This document shows positions 1 through 7,400 of a stretch of DNA of 64,000 nt, one piece after another (position 1 is the stretch's first letter; each line of letters starts with the position of its first letter). A model generated the notes under the pieces. That model was not told the DNA's origin. It was given only the letters and a program-made list of their open reading frames with translations, and did no database searches. The DNA comes from Wylensekiella montiformis (lineage in GTDB: Bacteria > Bacillota > Negativicutes > Selenomonadales > Selenomonadaceae): positions 124,001-188,000 of the forward strand of contig NZ_VUNL01000001.1 in NCBI RefSeq assembly GCF_009697385.1, given 5' to 3'. The translations under genes and the position numbers were made by a program.

Positions 1-984
1 CTTTTCCATACTGGTAAGGGTGATGAGCTTGTGCTCGAAGATATCCTTAAAACCTGCTGCCTGTGCGGCTTCGACCACCTTTTCTTCGTCAGCATATTTC
101 CTGACTGAACGGCCTGCCACAAGTTTGTAACCCTGCCATTTCTTCCCATGGTTGACTGCTGCCTCAAGGGCATAGGCCGAAACTGCATTAGCCCACTTGA
201 CCAGCTCCGGCAGTCGAGGCAACAGGTCTGCTATCTCCTCATCTGTTAATAGTGGTGGCAGGCGAAACTCATCCTGCGCCACAGTCAGCTGGGCTTCGGC
301 TCTTGCCCTGCAACGGGGAGACGCCCGGCAGAACTGACACCAAACACCTGCCGCAAACTCGCCTTCACCCTTAAATGCCATCTGTGCTCTGGGCTTTACC
401 GTTTTCTCGGCCCAGGTCATAAGTTCATCAGCAGCGATAGACCAGGTGGACACGTTCTCACGACGGGGCTGGTAGATGGACATTCTGACCTCGGTTACAT
501 CATAGAGACTGCCAAACATGGTCAGTGCTCCCAGCGCATAAAGCATCATCTGCGGATTGTGCTCGGCATCCACCAGCACCCCAAGACCATATTTGAAGTC
601 AATGACGTGGAGAATGCCATCACCTACAATAAGGCAATCTGCCGTACCAAACGCCTCCGGCACGAATTCCTGCAAATCCAGCCGCTGCTCGATGCACACC
701 ATAGCATTGGGTATTTCCTGCATCTGCTCCAGCACAAAGGCCACATAACCATCAGCGCATTCTTCCATCTCATCAGAATCAAAATCCGAGTGAGGCCGAC
801 GGCTCCGGCGTTTCAGTGCCTTCTTCAGCTTGTGCTCACAAAGAGCATGAGCAGCTGTTCCTTCTTCTGCCGCCTCCCCAGCAGAGTTAGGAAACTGCGT
901 TTCAAGACTTGCTGACGGTGTACAGTGGATAAGCCATCGGTCTGCCCCGGAGGGAGACAATTTTGCATGTGCTCTTGCCGCCAT
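1..984 (-). CDS. DUF2800 family phage nuclease-like protein (C-terminus outside window)
   Basis: This open frame starts at ATG 984 and runs off the left edge. It has RecB/Cas4-type nuclease signs: an E-G-T-A-A-H motif near residue 41, a G-T-A-D motif near 114, and V-I-D-F-K-Y-G near 127, which matches the D...DxK core of PD-(D/E)XK enzymes. One Cys at residue 21 plus a C-x2-C-x5-C group near 216-225 resembles the four-cysteine Fe-S arrangement of AddB/Cas4-like nucleases. DUF2800 proteins occur in phage and integrative-element replication modules of Firmicutes. It begins one base after the stop of the upstream small gene, so the two are probably translationally coupled. The nuclease role is inferred. 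Confidence 0.8.
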   Translation of the reverse strand, partial: MAARAHAKLSPSGADRWLIHCTPSASLETQFPNSAGEAAEEGTAAHALCEHKLKKALKRRSRRPHSDFDSDEMEECADGYVAFVLEQMQEIPNAMVCIEQRLDLQEFVPEAFGTADCLIVGDGILHVIDFKYGLGVLVDAEHNPQMMLYALGALTMFGSLYDVTEVRMSIYQPRRENVSTWSIAADELMTWAEKTVKPRAQMAFKGEGEFAAGVWCQFCRASPRCRARAEAQLTVAQDEFRLPPLLTDEEIADLLPRLPELVKWANAVSAYALEAAVNHGKKWQGYKLVAGRSVRKYADEEKVVEAAQAAGFKDIFEHKLITLTSMEK

Positions 985-985
985 C

Positions 986-1312
986 TCAAAGCACCTCCGC
1001 TTTGGCCTTGAGGGCTGCATAATCCTTAGGGTCTACTGCTGAAAGCTTTGCAGCACCAAAATACTGCAGGAGTTTACGCACCTCGTCTGTATGCCCAGCG
1101 CTGCTTTTCTCGGCCAAAACTGCCCGGACTTCTTCCAGCGTCACCTTAGGCTGAGCAGGCTCAGTTTCTTTTGCCGCCTTTGAGTCCGATACTGCCTGCT
1201 GTTCGCCAGCATCGCGCAACAGATAAATCGCCAGCGTTTCCAGCCCCTCGGCCAGTTTGTGCATGCTGTCCACTACGCTTGCCAGCGTTTGCATTTCATC
1301 TTGCTTCATCAT
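986..1312 (-). CDS. small phage protein, often labelled 'rRNA biogenesis protein Rrp5'-like
   Basis: This is a 108-residue protein. The C-terminal half contains the pattern T-L-E-E-V-R-A-V-L-A-E-K-S...H-T-x-E-V-R-x-L-L, which I recognise from small phage proteins that sit directly upstream of DUF2800 genes in Firmicutes. The 'Rrp5' label is a database habit rather than a tested function. The N-terminal half is an amphipathic helix region and the middle is an Ala/Glu/Pro-rich linker. Its ATG overlaps the stop of the upstream 31-codon gene (ATGA), and its own stop is one base from the DUF2800 start, so all three look like one translationally coupled operon. The molecular role is unknown, possibly DNA binding in phage replication. 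Confidence 0.75.
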   Translation of the reverse strand: MMKQDEMQTLASVVDSMHKLAEGLETLAIYLLRDAGEQQAVSDSKAAKETEPAQPKVTLEEVRAVLAEKSSAGHTDEVRKLLQYFGAAKLSAVDPKDYAALKAKAEVL

Positions 1313-1404
1313 TTGCGGTACCTCCTCAGAATTTTCCTTGCGGCGTTCCTTGCTATGAGGCTGATAACCAAAAGGACTGCCGCTGCATACTTGGAATTTT
1401 GCAT
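1309..1404 (-). CDS. 31-residue single-pass membrane peptide
   Basis: This short frame starts at ATG 1404 with a strong Shine-Dalgarno (AAGGAGGAA on the minus strand, plus-strand 1411-1419) about 7 bases upstream. The peptide has a hydrophobic stretch at residues 6-18 (Y-A-A-A-V-L-L-V-I-S-L-I-A) followed by a very basic tail ending R-R-Y-R-K. Its stop overlaps the start of the next gene in an ATGA arrangement. Strong ribosome binding and coupling support real translation. It may act partly as a leader for the next gene. No family is recognised. Confidence 0.55.
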   Translation of the reverse strand: MQNSKYAAAVLLVISLIARNAARKILRRYRK

Positions 1405-1451
1405 TTCACATTCCTCCTTCACTATAAAGAGGACATTTTTGCCCCCTTTGG

Positions 1452-1988
1452 TCACCCTTCGAGCAATTTTTTCTTCAAATAATTTAAGATGCGCACTTTT
1501 CTCTTATGAATGCCTGTCTTTGAACGTCCTGTTCTAACAGCAGCATCGCGCTCTGTTTCGTCACCAATCAGTACGCCCAGCAGGTCATAGTCTTCATCAT
1601 CCAGCTGGTCTATAGCTTCATGCAGTTCCTCTATTGCCACCTTTTTAAGGTAATCTTTCGCTAAATCCCTGTGACAGGGGACATCCTTGATACCATCCTC
1701 TTCCATACGATTCAGCGAATACTGCCTATACACTGGATTAGTACAACCATCACAAATGCCATCGCACTGAGAAGTTCCTTTATAGATGCAGTCCAAGCTA
1801 CGCTGTTCAGCTTTTTCCTCACTCCACTGCGGACGCATGATCAGCTTGTAGAAATCTTCTGACACCGGCACATAGAGGCCACGCTCTTTAATGTAGTAAA
1901 ATCTGTGATACTTGCGCTGCCAACGCTTAAACTGCTTTTTCTCCACCATGACGATTTTGTTGCTGACATAAATGCGAACCATATCCAT
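1452..1988 (-). CDS. phage-type sigma-region-4-like regulator
   Basis: This is a 178-residue protein. I placed the start at ATG 1988 because AAGGAGG (1998-2004) lies nine bases upstream; the longer open frame up to 2087 has no ribosome site. The C-terminal 60 residues (acidic helices, then E-R-D-A-A-V-R-T-G-R-S-K-T-G-I-H-K-R-K-V-R-I-L) look like a sigma-70 region 4 helix-turn-helix, as in late-gene regulators of Firmicute phages. The middle holds a cysteine cluster (C-D-G-I-C-D-G-C) that may bind a metal. It heads the minus-strand phage operon that continues to DUF2800. The ribosome site lies inside a hairpin (2000-2027). The regulatory role is inferred. Confidence 0.7.
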   Translation of the reverse strand: MDMVRIYVSNKIVMVEKKQFKRWQRKYHRFYYIKERGLYVPVSEDFYKLIMRPQWSEEKAEQRSLDCIYKGTSQCDGICDGCTNPVYRQYSLNRMEEDGIKDVPCHRDLAKDYLKKVAIEELHEAIDQLDDEDYDLLGVLIGDETERDAAVRTGRSKTGIHKRKVRILNYLKKKLLEG

Positions 1989-1999
1989 GATGCTGTTCC

Positions 2000-2027
2000 T
2001 CCTTGCCGAGGAGCCCCCAGGCAAGGA
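2000..2027 (-). promoter_or_regulatory. hairpin overlapping the Shine-Dalgarno of the sigma-like gene
   Basis: TCCTTGCC (2000-2007) and GGCAAGGA (2020-2027) form a perfect 8-bp stem with a 12-base loop. In the transcript, the 3' arm supplies part of the AAGGAGG ribosome site for the gene starting at 1988. The fold would reduce translation until opened. The base pairing is seen directly; the regulation is inferred. Confidence 0.45.
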
Positions 2028-2232
2028 AAACCAACGAAACAGCATCAGGGATGCACATACCCGTCCAGCATAAAAAGGCTGCAACAAAGGAAGGCTACCC
2101 CGGCAAATTTCACCTCACACTTCAACGTGATAAATGAAAATTCCGTCTGGTATCCCTGCCTAGGTTGCAACCTCTTTGACAGATGATTTATTTTCGATAA
2201 TTCAATTGTAGCAAGAACTGTTTCATGGTGTC

Positions 2233-2247
2233 GGACAGCCCGTGTCC
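2233..2247. promoter_or_regulatory. inverted repeat GGACA-N5-TGTCC, copy 1
   Basis: This perfect 5-bp inverted repeat has a 5-base spacer (GCCCG). An identical-arm copy with the same spacing lies exactly 100 bp away at 2333-2347, with a bidirectional terminator between them. The pair could be operator half-sites or recombination sites. No other gene signal is visible between 2,028 and 2,273. Confidence 0.35.
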
Positions 2248-2273
2248 AACCGTCAACCCGTATAAATACACGG

Positions 2274-2320
2274 AAAAAGCGCCCTCCGACAATAATTCAT
2301 ATCGTCAAAGGGCGCTTTTT
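2274..2320. terminator. bidirectional terminator
   Basis: AAAAAGCGCCCT (2274-2285) pairs perfectly with AGGGCGCTTTTT (2309-2320). The stem is flanked by A and T runs on both sides, so it can end transcription in either direction. It lies just after the ImmA/IrrE-type gene on the minus strand. Confidence 0.85.
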
Positions 2321-2332
2321 CGCCATTTTCAA

Positions 2333-2347
2333 GGACACGAAATGTCC
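2333..2347. promoter_or_regulatory. inverted repeat GGACA-N5-TGTCC, copy 2
   Basis: This is the second copy of the perfect 5-bp inverted repeat, with spacer CGAAA. It directly abuts the stop codon of the metalloprotease gene at 2348. The copy at 2233-2247 has the same arms and spacing. Confidence 0.35.
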
Positions 2348-4207
2348 CTATGCAGTTAGTTTTGAAATCCGCTCACGAATATAAGACATCTTATGTCCAT
2401 AGAAATGTCTGAGCACTTCTCGCAAGGCACGGTGTTCCTTGTTACGCATATCAAAATTCCACGGAGAACGTTCTATCAGATATTCGCTGAGAACCGGATG
2501 AAGCTGCAGAGACAAGCAAAAATATGCCAAATTCTCTATACTGCCAGCTTCCCCATTCAAAATGCGATTAACTGTCTTAGGCGAAACACACATCTCATCA
2601 GCAATTTCGTCCTTAGTCATTCCACTTTTGTCAACAAGCACAGCTAATGCTTTTGCATAATTACCTGGCAATTCGTCAAGCATATCGTATGCCGCATTAA
2701 GTTCCCTAAGTTCTACTTCGTCCTGCGACATTTTTCCCGCATGGTCCAGACCAGCTGAAAATTCCAGATTGAACACCAATCCGTTATCCTCATCCCTGTT
2801 CAAATAGCATATAGAATGATACCTATCTTCTTCTATTTGCGAGTCAAGTTCCAAATTGAATACTAAACAGCATTCATCCATATGAGACAATGCATATGGT
2901 GTCATTTCCACACCATTATCTGTATGGTTAACATACTTTGGCCTATCATAAACCAAATGCGAATCTACATAGACATATTCAAGACTACGCTTATCTTCCC
3001 TCAAGTCATAATCCTGCAAACTCAATCGTAAAAAATCCTTGACACCAATTGAGAATGTTTGGTTATCTTGCAGGAATCCCGCCTTATAGCCGTAAGGCCG
3101 TACATACTTACCATCAATGTAAATGAATGCACCTCTGGCAACTTCATAGCCAAGTTCTATCATGCGTATTTTTGCCGACAGCTTGGACACCTCGAAAAAT
3201 TCAGCCAACTGCTCTATTACTGTTTCAATTACATCCAACAGCGAATCTGTCTCGTAATCGTTTAATGCCTTCACAATAAGAGCATTCGCCTTCTTACGGA
3301 ATGTCCGAGCGGGCATTTGAATCCTTGGTGTCAGTGCATTTGCCTGCCACTCAATCGTCCTTGCTGTCGACCACTTCCGTCCACGGATGCCGCCGGCAAT
3401 AGCACAATCAATTTGCTTAAGGGAAGAATCTGATATCTTTTCAAGCACAAACAGCGGCCTATGAAATAACCAATGAATGCATTCATGTATGATGGTATTA
3501 TTGACAGACCCCATATTCCTCAAAAAGAACACCATAGGGTCCACCATAATTGTCCCGGCCTTGACCGGCACCGTTTCCAGTCTTTCTGTATCATCATTGT
3601 AGAACGCAGATTCAGCATCTTCAAAGTATATACGCCCAAAAACAGAAGCATCCTTTGAAATCCTGCGCTCTATCTTGAAAAGCCCCATCCTTTTTAGGAG
3701 AATATCTGTATCTATTGCCATCGGCTGCTTAAGAGCCTCTGGATAGTACCTCGTCAGAACCCATTCTGCAACATTATCCAGATTCTCCTTTTTGATATCC
3801 GGAACAAAGGTATCCTTCAATGCACGAGCAGAATGGCGTTTTCCCTTGAGGTAAGGCGCGACATTTTGAATACTGAAATCCTCCAACAGGTTGTCCAAAC
3901 TACCAGTTCCCTTGACAGTATACCATTTATATGTACTGCGCGTGTCATCGTAATGATGATTCCCCTCATCGCAGTCTACCGTAGCACACGCGGAAATTTC
4001 AAATTGTAACTCATTTTCAGAATTCCACTCCGTGTAAACATTCATTACCTTGACTTCTTCCAAGGTAAGTTCGCCCATGCGACGCAGTTTACTAAATTGT
4101 TCTTCAAGTTCTTCTGGATGCTCATCGATGCGACTGCAGATTGCATCATAAATTTCATCCTCATGTTCTTCTTGAAAATACAACTTCACTGACTGTGCCA
4201 AGTACAA
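2348..4207 (-). CDS. ImmA/IrrE-type zinc metallopeptidase with C-terminal HTH
   Basis: This is a 619-residue cytoplasmic protein. An H-E-C-I-H motif near residue 241 is the HExxH zinc site of the ImmA/IrrE family (COG2856), and a downstream W-Q-A-N-A-L-T-P segment matches the usual family pattern. Near residues 525-550 a Xre-like helix-turn-helix (M-T-K-D-E-I-A-D-E-M-C-V-S-P-K-T-V-N-R-I-L) follows, the reverse of the common HTH-first order. Family members cleave repressors to induce mobile elements or stress genes. The start is uncertain: codon 1 is TTG at 4207 and another TTG at 4201 is better spaced from AAGGGGG. It lies downstream of the defence operon, separated by a terminator. Confidence 0.8.
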   Translation of the reverse strand: MYLAQSVKLYFQEEHEDEIYDAICSRIDEHPEELEEQFSKLRRMGELTLEEVKVMNVYTEWNSENELQFEISACATVDCDEGNHHYDDTRSTYKWYTVKGTGSLDNLLEDFSIQNVAPYLKGKRHSARALKDTFVPDIKKENLDNVAEWVLTRYYPEALKQPMAIDTDILLKRMGLFKIERRISKDASVFGRIYFEDAESAFYNDDTERLETVPVKAGTIMVDPMVFFLRNMGSVNNTIIHECIHWLFHRPLFVLEKISDSSLKQIDCAIAGGIRGRKWSTARTIEWQANALTPRIQMPARTFRKKANALIVKALNDYETDSLLDVIETVIEQLAEFFEVSKLSAKIRMIELGYEVARGAFIYIDGKYVRPYGYKAGFLQDNQTFSIGVKDFLRLSLQDYDLREDKRSLEYVYVDSHLVYDRPKYVNHTDNGVEMTPYALSHMDECCLVFNLELDSQIEEDRYHSICYLNRDEDNGLVFNLEFSAGLDHAGKMSQDEVELRELNAAYDMLDELPGNYAKALAVLVDKSGMTKDEIADEMCVSPKTVNRILNGEAGSIENLAYFCLSLQLHPVLSEYLIERSPWNFDMRNKEHRALREVLRHFYGHKMSYIRERISKLTA

Positions 4208-4350
4208 TTCCCCCTTGCCAATCCCCTATAATCAGTTTAATATTCATAGTCAATCTTTGTTAACCATGCATTAGTATACGCTTGCCGATGTACACTGTCA
4301 ATAGACATAATTGATATTTGTAATCAAACAACACTATATCCCGCAAAATA

Positions 4351-4390
4351 AAAAATAAGCATAATCGCTGACACGATTATGCTTATTTTT
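4351..4390. terminator. bidirectional terminator after the defence operon
   Basis: AAAAATAAGCATAATCG (4351-4367) pairs perfectly with CGATTATGCTTATTTTT (4374-4390), a 17-bp stem with a 6-base loop and A/T tails on both sides. It lies 40 bp after the helicase stop on the minus strand and separates that operon from the metalloprotease gene. The rest of 4,208-4,429 is AT-rich with no gene visible. Confidence 0.85.
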
Positions 4391-4429
4391 TATTCATAAC
4401 ACACTAGTGAGTATTGCACTTGCAGCATT

Positions 4430-7400
4430 TCAAAATTGCTCTCTAATAACAGAATCAGCCTTTGGAAGTGCATATTTCAAAAGTTTATCGGATACAACTA
4501 CTACACCATCTGTTGTAAGTCTTATATACTGTGTACTCCACATTGCTGGGTAGGCTATAATCTCACGCTTTTTCCCGCCTATGCTTATATAATGCTTTTT
4601 CCCATCAGCTTCAATAGAATACTCTGCTCCAAGGAAGTTCAGAGGATTCAAGAGCTCATGTTGCTTTGCATACGATAGTTTCCCTGGAAGCTTTGAGTGC
4701 TGACACCAATCAAGTAAATCCAATGCAGCGAATCGATCCAAAATTCCATGAACACGCTGATTCCAATAATGCATCAAACATTCATGACACGCACTATCAC
4801 ATTCAGCTGAACAAGAATTTAGAACATTTCTAGTTTCCTGCATCAATTCTTCTGTACGATCAGCCAACGCTGAACAATAACCTGCACCACTTGAAAGACT
4901 ATCAAACAGGAACACATCTACAAATGTCTTTTTCTTTTCCTTATTGTAACGTAAACGATAACCACTCTTGATTTCATTGAATTCAATATCTAAAAGTCTG
5001 CCACCAGCTAAGGTCATAGCTTCCGCTAATGTTTGACCTGCTCTCTGAATCCACAATCCACTTGGCTCTACATTGATTTTGTCATTATCCAATGAAATTT
5101 CATAAACTACCATATCTGTTAAAAATTGATTACCTAAAAAGGTATTAACCCTACGAGATGATGGATGATGACAATTATAATCTTTATGCGGATGCCTATA
5201 TGGTTTCCTGATTTTATCCAAAGCCGCAGGTTCATCCCCCGGCACCGCTGCTCCACAATCCTCGCAAACCATAAAACCTTTTCCTTTTGGCCCTTTATTC
5301 AATATAATCAACGGGTCATCAGAACGTTTTGAATATCTAAGATTATCATATGTTACTACATTGACCATTTCATCTTCAGCTGGCGTAATTGAATAACTCG
5401 GTGTCTCTGCGTAAGATAATTCAGCATTCTCATCTCCTGTCATCTGTTTACTTCCTGCTATAGGTGCAAATCCCCATGGCCTTAAAAGATATTTCTCTTG
5501 AATACTTTCTCCTCCACAAAATGGACATTTCTTAGTATAACTTAATCCCATCCAATTACATGACGGTTCATCACAATAATAGAGTGGCTTGTAATAATCT
5601 TTACTATCGAAATATGGTCTTGCTGGATGATCTTGCTCCTCTGGCTTAAATTTGGAGTGAAAACTATATATTCCACCAGACTTATATGTTTCCTTATTAA
5701 TAACAATAATCCGACCAGGAGCATATTCACTTATTGCCATATCCAAAGAACGTTCTGGTTTTTGAACAATTCTCTTTCCATACTGATCCTCTACATAAAA
5801 TCCAACAACATCTTTTGGGAAAGAGTATGTGGGAAAAATCCCCACTTCAAGCAAAGTATCTAATACCTTTTTATACGAATTATCATCCTCCTTATAGTTT
5901 TCTGGGAAACTCTTTACTTTCTCCTTCAATTCGTCCATTTCTGAAATAAATTCTTTCTTGTACGCTCCAAAGTCAAAAGATATCCCACTAGGAACTAGAG
6001 CCTTAATGTTAAAGTCTTCATGCCTTTTATCTTGTACAAATGTTTTAAACTGTCCATACCAATTCGCAAAAAAACTTTCTATTTCTTCACGATCTGCTCC
6101 CAATCCAATGCTATCAAAAAACTCTGTAACAAGAATAACATTAAAATGTCTAAATACTAATTTTAGATTATTAACATCAATCCATGGAGTTCTTGGTTCA
6201 CCAGAAATAATTCTCTCGGGACTGTGAAAATAGTAACTGTCATGCGGACGATTATCTGCAAAAGTTACAATAGTTGATATAGCCGCACTTTTACGACCTG
6301 CACGACCTGCTCTTTGTTGATAATTCTCTCTCATAGGAGGGATATTCCTCAGTCCCACCGCAGTCAAAGAACCAATATCAATGCCAACTTCCATAGTCGT
6401 TGTACAACTTAGAATATCTACTGGGCGATCATTATTCACATGAACATTTTGAAATCGCATTTCAAAATCTTCAGTTGTTGACCAAGTATTGTCTCTTTGA
6501 TCTTTATGTGACAATTGTGCTGTATGCTCTTCCGTATTAATTCTTGTCATAAGTGCCTGAGGGTCACCATCTATAGCTCTTAAAACAGGCCCTCTCCAAA
6601 AATCAATTCCTTTAAAATCATCCCCTATCATTAGATGCGGTTCACCTTTTCCACAATGAGCACACTTGCCCCATATAGTATACGGGAATATACCACTACA
6701 CCGAGGACACTTATACCATTCGTGCTCCACACCATAACGAAGTACGACCGTTTCCATATTTAAATAGTAATTCGATGTAGATGTATCTGTACCCTTGGCA
6801 AGGAAATTTGACAACAATTTTGTAACGACTGTAATTTGTTCTGTCGAAAGCCCATGCTCAGATAGAAAATCTCTAATACGTGGAGGAAGCTTTGATATAT
6901 CCTCTACCCCCATTCGCTGTCTGTATGCTGTAATATTTCGTCTTATTGAATCTGGAATATCTGAACCGATTGCATATTCTGAAGTCATTATTTCCATAGC
7001 CCACGCTGCGAACAGTATTTTAAACTCGCTAAGGGACATATCGACATCTTCAAGAGTTTCTTCTATTTCTTCAAAATCATCTTCATCAATATCGCACGGC
7101 TCTATCCAACACAATCCAGCATCTGTCAAAGAGCGAAAATTGCTACACAATTGACGCAAAAGATGTTCGCTATATTGTTCTGGCTTATGGTAAAAATATT
7201 TTTTTGCAATAGTAGTATATCGTAGTTTATCACCTTTCTTCTCATATCGCTGTGCCATTGTTTCAAGGTCTTCTAACAGATCTTTTTCGTTATTACCATA
7301 AAAGAAACGAAGCTTATTCAAATATGCAACTTTTAGGAAAAAAACATATAACAAGCTCATAGTTGGCTGCTCACCATGTGACGATGCCCATTCCTGCAAC

